A stretch of DNA of 64,000 nucleotides from JANLQX01 sp031418775 (GCA_031418775.1 JANOJN010000190.1:11709-75708); one strand, 5' to 3'. Positions 7,950-16,164 are shown, counted from the first letter of the stretch. The notes: a model not told the origin generated them from the sequence alone. Numbers and translations are program-made.

Positions 7950-9077
7950 TCAGTGACGCGTGAAGACCTCGAGCTGGGCCGACTTGATTGCCGCGGTCTG
8001 GCCCTGGACGAGCAGGAACAGCGCCTCGCGGGCAAGCCGCTGCGCCTGATGGTCCCGGACGATGCCTCGCCCGCCACCCTGGGCCAGCAGGGCGGCGCTG
8101 CACCGGAGCGCAAACGCTGATGCCTCCGCTCGGGCGTTGGCCATCGCCGCGCCCGGTGCGGCGTCGTCAAGGGACGCCCGCCGGTGGGTGAGTTTGTCGG
8201 CGAGTGCGTCACCGTGATCACCGAGCAGGGTCAGGCATCGCCGGGCGAGGCCGAGTGCGAGCGATCCGTTGGTGCGGAGCCCGGTGGCGTCACGCACCAT
8301 CCACTCCCGGAGGGGTTCGATGACCGTCAGGCGGTCATCGGGGACGAAGTGATCCTCGAAGTGCACGGTCACGGTCGACGAAGCGTTGACGGCGGCGAGT
8401 TCGAGCCGGTCGACGCGAAGCGTCGGCCCGATAGCGGCATCGATAAGCGTCCAGACGATGGTCTGTGGATCGTCTCGTCGAAGCGCCGCGGTGTGGACAC
8501 GGTGAATCCGCTCCCATCCCGTGACCCAGGGCGCGGAGCCGTTCAGCAGCCAGCCACCCGTCGTTTGCGAGGCTGACAGAACGGGAGGACCGGGTCGGCG
8601 CAGATGGGCGAAGGCAACACCCAGCCGGAGTTCACCCGAGGCCGTTGCGGCCGCGGTGCCGTCGGCGACAAGGTGATCGGCGTGAGCGACGACGCTGCTG
8701 GCACCGAGGTGCTGCAGCCAGACGAATGCTGTGGTGAGGCAGCCGCCGCTCAGAATCTCGATGATCTCCAACAGTTGCGTCGGTAGGAGGCCGAGGCCGC
8801 CGACTTGCCCAGGCATGGCGGCGCCGTACAGGCCGAGTGAGGCGAGGGCGTCAAGGTTGTTCTGCGGGAGGACAGTCGAGGCGTCGGTGTCGAGGGCGCC
8901 CGGGAACAGCACGTCGTCGGCCAGGGCTCGGGTCCTTTCGATGATGGTGCGGGGACTTCCGGTGGCGGCCACACCCCAGTGTTGCCGTTCCTGCCGGGCA
9001 CGTGCGATCACTTGCGCTGCGGCCGAACGAAAATGATTCAGCGAGTCGAGCCCGGCCAACGGCGTCGCCCCTGGCAT
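7950..9077 (-). CDS. acyl-CoA dehydrogenase-like flavoprotein, divergent
   Basis: 375 residues with the acyl-CoA dehydrogenase fold. There is an N-terminal helical domain (LGLYGAAMPGQVGGLGLLP), a middle beta domain (LLNGSAPWVTGW, FEDHFVPDDRL) and a C-terminal helical domain (LARRCLTLLGDHG onward to LAREALFLLVQGQTAA). The usual catalytic Glu region and the arginine/glycine motif near the end are not clearly conserved. This subgroup may dehydrogenate or hydroxylate unusual substrates. It sits downstream of a second, frame-broken acyl-CoA dehydrogenase on the same strand. The stretch just upstream of its ATG carries a 24-base copy of the lyase gene at 10.7 kb. Confidence 0.7.
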   Translation of the reverse strand: MPGATPLAGLDSLNHFRSAAAQVIARARQERQHWGVAATGSPRTIIERTRALADDVLFPGALDTDASTVLPQNNLDALASLGLYGAAMPGQVGGLGLLPTQLLEIIEILSGGCLTTAFVWLQHLGASSVVAHADHLVADGTAAATASGELRLGVAFAHLRRPGPPVLSASQTTGGWLLNGSAPWVTGWERIHRVHTAALRRDDPQTIVWTLIDAAIGPTLRVDRLELAAVNASSTVTVHFEDHFVPDDRLTVIEPLREWMVRDATGLRTNGSLALGLARRCLTLLGDHGDALADKLTHRRASLDDAAPGAAMANARAEASAFALRCSAALLAQGGGRGIVRDHQAQRLAREALFLLVQGQTAAIKSAQLEVFTRH

Positions 9078-9100
9078 CGGTATGCGCGCTGATCAGATGC
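9077..9100 (+). repeat. 24-bp exact copy of lyase-gene sequence
   Basis: Bases 9077-9100 are identical to 10729-10752, inside the aromatic amino acid lyase gene, in the same orientation. Both read as GMRADQM in the lyase frame. The following codons still loosely resemble the lyase (an AA-x-F-x-x-R pattern) to about 9140. This suggests a fossil of a second lyase copy. Confidence 0.6.
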
Positions 9101-9166
9101 GCTCGCCGGGAACGGCTGCTGCATTCGCCGTCCGCTCAGACGGCAGCACTCCGCGAACGAGCAGCA

Positions 9167-10330
9167 CTAGTAACTGCGCGGAAGGCCCAGGACGGTCTGG
9201 GCAAGATAGTTGAGCGTCATCTCTGGCTCACGGGGGCGATGCGCATGATGCGGGCCTCGCGCCAGTAACGCTCGACGTGGTACTCCACTGCGTAGCCCAG
9301 TCCTCCGTGGGTTTGCATGGCCCGGTCGGCGGCTTCGTACCCGGCTTCGGCGGCGAGGTACTTGGCGAGGTTTGCTTCTTCGCCGCAGGGGAGTCCGTTG
9401 TCATAGCGCCAGCCCGCGACCAGGGTCATCTGCCAAGCAGCCCGTAAGCGCGCATAGGCATCGGCGAGTGGATGGCTGATCGCCTGGTTGGCGCCGATGG
9501 GACGTCCGAACACTTCGCGTTGCTTTGCGTAGTCGACCGCCCGACGAAGCGCTGCCTCGCCTATCCCGATGGCCTCGGCGGCAATGAGCACACGCTCGGG
9601 ATTGAGGCCCGAGAGGATGTGGTGGAAGCCCTTCCCCTCCTCGCCGACCATTCGCCAGGCCTCCACCGGCAGGTCGTCATAGAAGGTCTCGCACGTGGCG
9701 ACGGCATTGCGGCCGGTCTTGGGGATCGGGCGGATGGTCACATGAGCGGGGTCGAGATCGGCGAGGAACAGGGTCAGACCGCCGAAAGCGGTCGTGGTTG
9801 GGCGCCTCGGCCGTGCGGACAAGAAGGAGTACGACCTCGGACTCCAATGCCTTCGAAGTCCAGATCTTCTGTCCGGAGATCCGCCAGTTGTCGCCGTCGC
9901 GGACGGCTTTGGTCGTGATCCGGGATGTATCGGTACCGGCATTGGGCTCGGTGACACCGAAGGCGACGTGGAGATCACCCGCGGCGGCGCGGGTGAGATA
10001 GGTCTGCTTGAGCCGCTCATTGCCGAACTTCACGACCGGCTCGAGACCGAACACCGTGAGATGCAGGGCCGTGCAGCCGTTCATCGCCGCGCCGGACGCG
10101 GCGACCTCCCGCATCATGACGGCCGCGTCGCTGATGCCGCGACCACCGCCCCCGTACTCGTGGGGGATGGCCATGCCCACCCAGCCGCCTTCGGCCATCG
10201 CCCGGTAGAACTCCCACGGGAAGCGGTGTTCCTGATCGCACGCCGACCAGTACTCGTCGGGGAAGCCCTTGCAGACGTTTCGAACGCCTTGCGCGATCAG
10301 GCCCTGATCCTCGCTTTCGGTGAAGTCCAT
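9167..10330 (-). pseudogene. acyl-CoA dehydrogenase with two frameshifts
   Basis: A complete acyl-CoA dehydrogenase (FAD enzyme of beta-oxidation-type pathways) can be read only across three frames. From ATG at 10330: MDFTESEDQGLIAQGV, then IPHEYGGGGRGISDAA, FGVTEPNAGTDTSRI and ISGQKIWTSKA. Near 9800 the frame changes; reading CC in place of CCC in the local C run restores TTTAFGGLTLFLAD. The second part contains GLNPERVLIAAEAIG, REVFGRPIGANQAI and the C-terminal QTHGGLGYAVEYHVERYWREARI. A premature stop follows IMRIAPVSQ near 9222. Adding one G there restores the standard tail EMTLNYLAQTVLGLPRSY, which ends at 9167. Both lesions are homopolymer length changes, so sequencing error is a live alternative to gene decay. 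Confidence 0.8.
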
Positions 10331-10337
10331 CGGAGTA

Positions 10338-10478
10338 TCAGGCCGGTGACGGACAGGAGACGAAGGTGGCCGCGCCTGCGAGAGTGCCGAGGTGCCGCTG
10401 GATGTCGTTGGGCGTGAACAGGTCGATGCAGTACATGGCGAGATCTTGAGGCATGGAGCCGACGCAGAGCAAGGTCAT
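10338..10478 (-). pseudogene. orphan C-terminal fragment, possibly VOC-like
   Basis: A 46-codon stretch from ATG at 10478 (MTLLCVGSMPQDLAMYCIDLF, then PNDIQRHLGTLAGAATF) has protein-like composition. The frame continues upstream as VRGPLGNE, reminiscent of the DPxGN strand that ends VOC-family domains. The rest of such a domain is absent because the lyase gene begins at 10551 on the other strand. I treat it as a possible gene remnant or a small hypothetical protein. Support is weak. Confidence 0.25.
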
Positions 10479-10550
10479 CTCGTTGCCGAGCGGACCGCGG
10501 ACGACTCCGCAGTCGTCTCTGCGGCCCGACGTTCGTGCTGAACTGAGGCC

Positions 10551-12095
10551 ATGACTGACCTCGTGGTCCTCGACGGCGCCACCCTGACCCCGAGTTCCCT
10601 TCGAAGCATCGCGGCGGGGGCGTCGGTCTCGCTGGCGACTGGATCGGTCAAGCGCATGGCGGCCGGGCGACGGATCGTCGATCGCTACCTCAGCGAGTCG
10701 ATCCCGGCCTACGGCCTGACCACGGGCCTCGGTATGCGCGCTGATCAGATGCTCACGGCCGAGGAGGCAGCCGAGTTCTCGTACCGGATGGTTCGCGGTC
10801 GAGCGCAGGCCGTCGGTCCGCTGTTGACCCCGGAGGAGGTGCGAGCGGTGATGGCCGTTCGGCTCAACACCATGCTGAGCGGCGCGTCCGGGGCCAGCGC
10901 GGAAATCGCCCCTGCACTGCTCTCCGCCCTCAACCGCGGGTTCATCCCCGCCATGCCCCGGATTGGCTCCATCGGAACTGGTGACCTGGTCGCCATGGCC
11001 GCCCTTGCTCATGCCTTGATCGGCGAAGGAGAGGCGCTCGTCGGGGGGCTGCGGGTGGCCGCCGCCGACGGGCTCGCAGCGGCGGTGATGCGTCCGGTGA
11101 AGCTGCTACCCAAGGACGGGACCGTGCTCTGCAACAACACGGCGTTCTCCACGGCTCTTGCCGCGTTGGCGTCAGTGGCGGCACGCACGACGTTGGTGTC
11201 GATGCAGATTGCCGGCGCCCTCTCGCTCGAAGGATTCGTCGGCAACCTCTCGCCGTTCGCGTCGGCCTCGCTTCGCGCCCGCCCGCAGCCCGGGCAGGTC
11301 GAAGCGGGTGATCAGTTGCGTCGGCTCCTCGGTGACGGTCCTCTTGGTCTGCTCGGCGCCGGACGAAGGCTGCAGGACCCGCTTTCGTTTCGTTGCATGG
11401 CCCAGGTGCACGGCGCCGCGTTCGCCGCGCTCGCTGACCTGGACGAGGAGCTCGCCGTCGACCTCAACTCCTCGCCCGACAATCCTGTCGTGATCACCAG
11501 CGAGGGCGTGTGTGTGAGCACGGGCAACTTCCATCTGCCCCGGCTGACGCAGACCCTCGATGGGTTGGCCCGGGCGCTGGCGTGGTGCGCGACCGACTCC
11601 GTGTCGAGGGTTCAGCGCCTCATGCATCAACCACACAGCGGGCTCCCGCCGTTGCTCTCGTCGGATCGACCCGACACTGCCGGGTTCGGCCCGCTGCTCA
11701 AACCGATGGAGGCATTGCGCGCCGAGATCGTGCACCTGTCCGCTCCTGTGCCAGTGCTCGCCTCACACAACGCCGACGGTGTCGAGGACTCGGCGACGTT
11801 CGCCGCGCTCGCCGCAGCGAAGCTCGCCGACCTGGTCGGGAAGCTCGACCTGCTGGTGGCGTTCGAGCTGGTGGCCGCGTGTCAGGCAATCGACCTCCGC
11901 TCCGGAGGCCGGAGTGACGTGGAGCCAGCGATCGCCCCGTCGCTCGTGCCCGTCTACACCGCGGTGAGGGAACGCTCTCGCTTCATCGCCGAGGATCGGC
12001 CGATCGGGCGCGAGATCGAAGCGATTGCGGCGTTCGTGTCGAGCGGCCAGCTCACTGAAGCCGCCGGTCTGGCGAGCCCCGACTCAGACGCCTAG
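10551..12095 (+). CDS. aromatic amino acid lyase-family protein lacking the ASG (MIO) triad
   Basis: 514 residues homologous end to end to histidine/phenylalanine ammonia-lyases and aminomutases. Conserved features are the lid-loop Tyr54 in AYGLTTGLG, the helical core, LQDPLSFRCMAQVHGA, NSSPDNP and the C-terminal helical bundle. The cofactor motif is altered. Where family enzymes have GSVGASGDL, whose Ala-Ser-Gly cyclises to the electrophilic MIO group, this protein has GSIG-Thr143-Gly144-Asp145, so the cyclising triad is shortened and the serine is missing. It may be inactive as an ammonia-lyase or use other chemistry. The stop shares CTAG with the convergent ornithine cyclodeaminase-like gene. 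No ribosome site is evident. Confidence 0.85.
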   Translation: MTDLVVLDGATLTPSSLRSIAAGASVSLATGSVKRMAAGRRIVDRYLSESIPAYGLTTGLGMRADQMLTAEEAAEFSYRMVRGRAQAVGPLLTPEEVRAVMAVRLNTMLSGASGASAEIAPALLSALNRGFIPAMPRIGSIGTGDLVAMAALAHALIGEGEALVGGLRVAAADGLAAAVMRPVKLLPKDGTVLCNNTAFSTALAALASVAARTTLVSMQIAGALSLEGFVGNLSPFASASLRARPQPGQVEAGDQLRRLLGDGPLGLLGAGRRLQDPLSFRCMAQVHGAAFAALADLDEELAVDLNSSPDNPVVITSEGVCVSTGNFHLPRLTQTLDGLARALAWCATDSVSRVQRLMHQPHSGLPPLLSSDRPDTAGFGPLLKPMEALRAEIVHLSAPVPVLASHNADGVEDSATFAALAAAKLADLVGKLDLLVAFELVAACQAIDLRSGGRSDVEPAIAPSLVPVYTAVRERSRFIAEDRPIGREIEAIAAFVSSGQLTEAAGLASPDSDA

Positions 12096-13093
12096 GCGTA
12101 GCGCAGCGATTGGCCGATCCCCATCGCGGTGGCTTTGTCCAGCATCGCCGCGCCGAGTGCGATGTCGGAGAGCGAGAGGCCGCGGTGCCAGAACAGGATG
12201 CGCTCGTCGTCGCGTTCGCGCCCGGTGCGGCTTCCGGCAACGATCTGGCCCAGTTCTGCGTGGACACCCTCCTCGGACAGCAATCCGGCGTTGATATGTG
12301 GACGTAGTGCCCCGAACTCTCCAGCACGGAACTGGCCGAGATCGTCGACCACGATTTTGTCCATGACCGAGGTCATGCTCAGTTCCAGGGCACTCACCGT
12401 GCCGTAGGGGATGACCAAGACGCCCGGGCGCACCCACGCCGTGCGAAACAACTCCTCGCGCTCTTCCAGTCGCGACGCCTCCACCATGATGTCGGCACCT
12501 TCCAGGCACAACTTCCAATCCGTCGTCACCGTCACTTCTTTCCCCAGGTCGTGCGAGAGCTTGGCGGCGAACGCATCGCGGCTCTCCGGCCGCCGTGAAT
12601 GCACGCGGATCTCGTCGAAGTCGAACAACCGGTCGAGCAACCGGACGTTCCAGTACGACGTGCCGCGTGCACCGATGTGGCCGAGGATCTTCGAGTCGGC
12701 CCGGGCGAGATGGAGCGCCCCGAGCGCGGTGAGCGCGCCCGTCCGCATGTCGGTGATGGCGGTGGCATCGATTATCGCCCGGGGCATCCCGGTGTGCGGA
12801 TCGAAGAGATTGAGCAGCGCCATCTCCGAAGGAAGGCCGAGCTTGTAGTTGTCGACGTAGTCACCGACGATCTTCACTCCGGCCATGTCGAGCGGGGCCA
12901 CATAGCCCCGCAGCACGTTGAAGTGACCACGTATCTCCGGGCTGGGGCGGAGGTGCACCCGAGGTTCGATCACCGCCTGGCCGTTGCCCTGAGCGAGCAG
13001 CCCGCCTTCGACGGCATCGAGGATCTCCTGGTCGGTCATCGCCAGTCGTTCGACGTCGAGACCGTTGAGGTACGTGAGATGGATTTCAGCCAC
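12092..13093 (-). CDS. ornithine cyclodeaminase / mu-crystallin family protein
   Basis: 333-residue NAD(P)-binding protein of the OCD/mu-crystallin family. Members include ornithine cyclodeaminase, alanine dehydrogenase, and ketimine or pyrroline reductases. Seen: the substrate-side sequence VKIVGDYVDNYKLGLPSEMALLN, the DATAITDMRTGALTALGA helix that leads into the nucleotide fold, and a Rossmann turn (LGHIGARGTSYWNVRLL) with GARGTS in place of the usual GxGxQA. The nucleotide domain runs to about residue 300. It converges on the lyase-like gene with overlapping stops (CTAG at 12092-12095). Both families handle amino acids, so a shared pathway is plausible but unproven. The upstream region is shared with the divergent hydrolase. 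Confidence 0.85.
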   Translation of the reverse strand: MAEIHLTYLNGLDVERLAMTDQEILDAVEGGLLAQGNGQAVIEPRVHLRPSPEIRGHFNVLRGYVAPLDMAGVKIVGDYVDNYKLGLPSEMALLNLFDPHTGMPRAIIDATAITDMRTGALTALGALHLARADSKILGHIGARGTSYWNVRLLDRLFDFDEIRVHSRRPESRDAFAAKLSHDLGKEVTVTTDWKLCLEGADIMVEASRLEEREELFRTAWVRPGVLVIPYGTVSALELSMTSVMDKIVVDDLGQFRAGEFGALRPHINAGLLSEEGVHAELGQIVAGSRTGRERDDERILFWHRGLSLSDIALGAAMLDKATAMGIGQSLRYA

Positions 13094-13133
13094 AACGGAA
13101 TGTAGCCCGGCGAAACCACGCCAAGATCGTATC

Positions 13134-13161
13134 TTGACAGTAAGTACTGTCAGTGTAAGGA
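13134..13161 (+). promoter_or_regulatory. palindromic operator inside a divergent promoter
   Basis: TTGACA at 13134-13139 resembles a -35 element. The perfect palindrome TGACAGTA-AG-TACTGTCA (13135-13152) overlaps it and fills the spacer before TAAGGA (13156-13161), seven bases before the hydrolase ATG. A repressor bound here would block that promoter and perhaps the divergent cyclodeaminase-like gene. The regulator is not identified. Confidence 0.55.
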
Positions 13162-13168
13162 TCTAGTC

Positions 13169-14125
13169 ATGTCGACGACAGCGGCTGCGGGTACCCGAAG
13201 TGGACGTGCCGGCGCACTCCGTCGTCGCACCGTTTCCATTCACGGCCATGAAGTCACCTACCGGATGGCCGGCGACGGACCGGTCATCGTGCCGATCCAC
13301 GGCATAGCCGGCAGCTCGACGACCTGGCGGGGCGTACTCCCGGCGCTGGCCGAGCACTACACCGTCGTCGCTCCCGACCTGCTCGGGCACGGCCACTCGG
13401 CGAAACCTCGCGGTGACTACTCACTCGGCGCCTACGCGAGCGGCGTCCGCGACCTCCTTGCCGTGCTCGGGCTCGAGCGGGCCACGGTGATCGGCCACTC
13501 GCTCGGTGGTGGCGTCGCCATGCAGTTCGCGTACCAATTCCCTGAACGCGTCGAGCGACTGGTACTCGTTGCCTCGGGTGGTCTCGGTAGGGAGGTCAGC
13601 CCAATCCTTCGGGCCGTGACCTTGCCGGGCGCTGAATACGTGGTCCCCGTGCTGCTCCATCGGAAGGTCCGTGAAGCGGGGGAGTGGCTCGGCTGGTTGC
13701 CCCGCCGGCTTGGCTGGAAGCCCGATGACTCACTGGCCGAGGTGTGGAAGGGCTACACCACATTGACGGATCGGGCCGGCCAGCAGGCGTTCATCCATAC
13801 GGTCCGTTCGGTGATCGATATCGCCGGTCAGCGGGTAAGTGCGCACGATCGGCTGTACCTGGCGGAGGCGTTGCCGACGCTCATCGTTTGGGGGGACAGT
13901 GACCGCATCATCCCGGTGAGCCACGCCCATCTCGCGGCCGAGTCCATGCCGGGGGCGCGGCTGGAGATCCTCGAAGGTGCCGGCCACTTCCTTCCGTGGC
14001 GCGACACGGAACGCTTCCTCGACGTCCTGCTGGACTTCCTCGCCACCACCACGCCGACCCACGTTCCGGAAGAACGCTGGCGCGAACTCCTGGCCAACGC
14101 GCCGCCGGACGACCAGGCCGAGTAG
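13169..14125 (+). CDS. alpha/beta hydrolase
   Basis: 318-residue alpha/beta hydrolase. The oxyanion-hole segment is PIHGIAGSSTTWRGVL. The nucleophile elbow is VIGHSLGGGVAM (Ser at about 112), the acid is in VWGDSDRIIP and the His is in EGAGHFLPWRD, so the triad is complete. The sequence resembles C-C bond hydrolases and lipases; the substrate is open. The ATG lies seven bases after a -10-like TAAGGA, and a palindromic operator sits in the promoter, so the message is probably leaderless and repressible. The N-terminal ~18 residues are Ala/Arg/Gly-rich and not part of the fold. Confidence 0.85.
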   Translation: MSTTAAAGTRSGRAGALRRRTVSIHGHEVTYRMAGDGPVIVPIHGIAGSSTTWRGVLPALAEHYTVVAPDLLGHGHSAKPRGDYSLGAYASGVRDLLAVLGLERATVIGHSLGGGVAMQFAYQFPERVERLVLVASGGLGREVSPILRAVTLPGAEYVVPVLLHRKVREAGEWLGWLPRRLGWKPDDSLAEVWKGYTTLTDRAGQQAFIHTVRSVIDIAGQRVSAHDRLYLAEALPTLIVWGDSDRIIPVSHAHLAAESMPGARLEILEGAGHFLPWRDTERFLDVLLDFLATTTPTHVPEERWRELLANAPPDDQAE

Positions 14126-14276
14126 ACCGGACCCGGGTTGTCCCGCGGTAGCCGGTCGGTCTTCCGAGAACTATGCGCGCGGACCAACGCCCATCGCGAC
14201 AGTGCTCAGCGGGTGTTTTGGGCCCGCTCCTCCGCGAAGCTCACGACGACCAAGTACGCAAGGCTCCGTTGACGGG

Positions 14277-14789
14277 TCAATCCCGGTGCTTTCCCTTTTC
14301 GTTTCCGCGACCCTTCGATCCCTTGCCGCTGCGGTTGCCCTTGTCGCCTCTGGCGTCCTCGTTCTCGTCTTCGTCCTGATCATCGTCGTGGCGCTTCAGG
14401 GTGGTTGAGGTTGCGCTGACCTGTGGCTTCGTTGTAACGGTCGTCGTCACCATGGTCGTTGGGCCGCCAAGGGTCGTTTTCGGGGCGAGGGTCGTGGTCG
14501 GACGATGCGGTTTTCCGCAATCGCTCTTCGCCGCCTTCGCCCGCTCACCCTTTGGCCGCGACGACACGTATTCACCGTGATTCCGCGCGTTCTCGCACGT
14601 GATGACCCGTCGTGGGACTGAGGTGCTGGTGGACGGCCTGATCGTGGTCGTCGCGTCAGTCGGGGCCGCAGGAACCACGACAACGGCGACGATCGAGGTC
14701 GAAGTCGGCGTCTGCGCGTGCGCTGATCCGCTGACGCCGAAGACGAGAGCGAAAGCGGCGATCGGTGCGAGAAAGCGGGTTGCGTTCAA
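14277..14789 (-). CDS. secreted low-complexity protein
   Basis: 170 residues. A clear signal peptide (NATRFLAPIAAFALVFGVSGSAHA, cleavage before QT) is followed by a Thr/Val/Pro/Ser-rich region with two Cys (at CENARN and SDCGKP). The tail is highly charged and Lys/Gly/Asp/Glu-rich (DDDQDEDENEDARGDKGN and onward). No enzymatic motif is present. The TTG start at 14789 is chosen because GGAGGAG sits directly upstream and the signal peptide begins there; longer in-frame starts add residues unlike a signal peptide. The charged tail could bind wall polymers or cations. Function unknown. Confidence 0.65.
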   Translation of the reverse strand: MNATRFLAPIAAFALVFGVSGSAHAQTPTSTSIVAVVVVPAAPTDATTTIRPSTSTSVPRRVITCENARNHGEYVSSRPKGERAKAAKSDCGKPHRPTTTLAPKTTLGGPTTMVTTTVTTKPQVSATSTTLKRHDDDQDEDENEDARGDKGNRSGKGSKGRGNEKGKHRD

Positions 14790-14933
14790 GGTGGTCTCCT
14801 CCGGGGCGACGTCTACCGCGAGCACGATCACGTCCGTGATCGATGAACTCGCAGAGTGAACGTCGGCTCGCGATGTGAGGAGAATGTGAGCGACCTGTGT
14901 GCCGATTATTTGGAGCACCCAGCGGGCGGCAGG

Positions 14934-15437
14934 TCAGCGACTGTTCTTGGCGTGCTTCTCGACGAAGTTCAAGATGGCGATGTGCTTCTCGGTGTCGCGT
15001 TCCATCAGGTCGACGAGAAGGCCCCAGAGCGTCGTGTCTTCGACATCGCGGAGCGTCTTCTTCAGCGCCTTCAGTTCCCGGGCGTCGTCCTTCTCGTTCT
15101 CCAGCAGACGATGAGCGACGTCGACAATCGCCGTTGCGTTCGACGACCGGAAGTCCATTCGTGGAACCACCGGTTTGTCGGCGGACAGCTCGGCTTCGCT
15201 CTTGAGCGAAGCCGCCAGCTCGTTGAACATCCGGTGGTGGCGCTTCTCGTCCTCGATCAGCAGATTCACCAGATACCCGAGCGCCGCTGACTGTGTTCCT
15301 TTCGCCGCTTCGACGTACTCCTCGAGCAGGCCACGCTCCTTCGCCACATGGGACGTGAGCGTGGCGTAAAGATCGCGCTCCCACACGCTTCCACTGTGGA
15401 GGACATCTTGCTGTTCACCGACCGTAGGGTTGTTCAT
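14934..15437 (-). CDS. ferritin-like / rubrerythrin-type four-helix protein
   Basis: 167 residues, almost wholly helical. The pattern matches the ferritin-like superfamily: a first helix with HVAKERGLLEEY, a second with LLIEDEKRHHRMFNELA (ExxxHH), a third with LENEKDDARELKALKK, and a fourth with LMERDTEKHIAIL (ExxxxH). Glu and His residues at these positions form the di-iron site of rubrerythrins and related proteins, so iron handling or peroxide defence is likely. There is no rubredoxin domain. It is transcribed divergently from a YhhN-family gene. Confidence 0.75.
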   Translation of the reverse strand: MNNPTVGEQQDVLHSGSVWERDLYATLTSHVAKERGLLEEYVEAAKGTQSAALGYLVNLLIEDEKRHHRMFNELAASLKSEAELSADKPVVPRMDFRSSNATAIVDVAHRLLENEKDDARELKALKKTLRDVEDTTLWGLLVDLMERDTEKHIAILNFVEKHAKNSR

Positions 15438-15527
15438 GGGTGGAGCGTACGGACTGCGTCGTTACGGAGGACAGGGCCTTTCGTCCCGTCAGGAGCATGA
15501 CACCCGGTCCGGTCCGGGGCACTCCCG

Positions 15528-15533
15528 TAGGCT
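15528..15533 (+). promoter_or_regulatory. -10 hexamer TAGGCT of the YhhN gene
   Basis: TAGGCT ends seven bases before the GTG at 15541, placing the transcription start on or next to the start codon. Confidence 0.4.
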
Positions 15534-15540
15534 CGCGACT

Positions 15541-16164
15541 GTGAACACCGCGACATGGGCCGCGATCGGGATCGCTGTTGTCGGGGCCGTCGCGAACTGG
15601 TGGTCACGGCTTCGTCACGACGACCGGGTCGAGGCCTGGAGCAAGCCGCTCGTCACGATCGCCATGATCGCCGCGGCGGTTACGATTGACGCATCCCCGT
15701 CCTCCGCTCGGGTGTGGTTCACGCTCGGTCTCGTCGCCTGTCTGCTGGGTGACGTGGCCCTGCTTCCGGCAGTCGACAGGTTCATCGTGGGTCTCGGGGC
15801 GTTCTGGGTCGGTCACGCCATCTTCTTTATCGGGGCGCTGACGATCGGGGTGCACCGTACGTGGACCGTCGTGCCTGTCGTCGTGCTGTCGCTGGGAGTA
15901 GGGGTCTTCGCCGGTCCGCGGATCGTCCGGGGGAGCGGCTCACTCGCGCCGGCGGTCGGGCTCTACCTCGCGGTGATCGTCGTGATGGCTGTCCTGGTCG
16001 GGGCGACTGGTCGGATCGCTGGCATGGTTGGTGCAATGGCGTTCGTCGTTTCCGACGCCGTGCTCGGCTGGAACCGGTTCGTCCGGGAGGAACGGTGGGC
16101 AAACGTGACGATCATGGTGACGTATCACCTTGCTCTCGGCGGGTTGGTGCTGACCCTGCTCTGA
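15541..16164 (+). CDS. YhhN-family integral membrane protein (lysoplasmalogenase-like)
   Basis: 207 residues with about seven or eight transmembrane helices and short loops. The YhhN family includes TMEM86 lysoplasmalogenases, which cleave the vinyl ether of lysoplasmalogens. Family features seen are LGLVACLLGDVALL with the conserved Gly-Asp, FWVGHAIFFIGAL with a conserved His, and the late VVSDAVLGWNRF with its conserved Ser-Asp. The GTG at 15541 is preferred to an upstream frame opening because the membrane domain begins there and a -10 hexamer ends seven bases before it. Biochemical activity in bacteria is not established for this subgroup. Confidence 0.8.
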   Translation: MNTATWAAIGIAVVGAVANWWSRLRHDDRVEAWSKPLVTIAMIAAAVTIDASPSSARVWFTLGLVACLLGDVALLPAVDRFIVGLGAFWVGHAIFFIGALTIGVHRTWTVVPVVVLSLGVGVFAGPRIVRGSGSLAPAVGLYLAVIVVMAVLVGATGRIAGMVGAMAFVVSDAVLGWNRFVREERWANVTIMVTYHLALGGLVLTLL

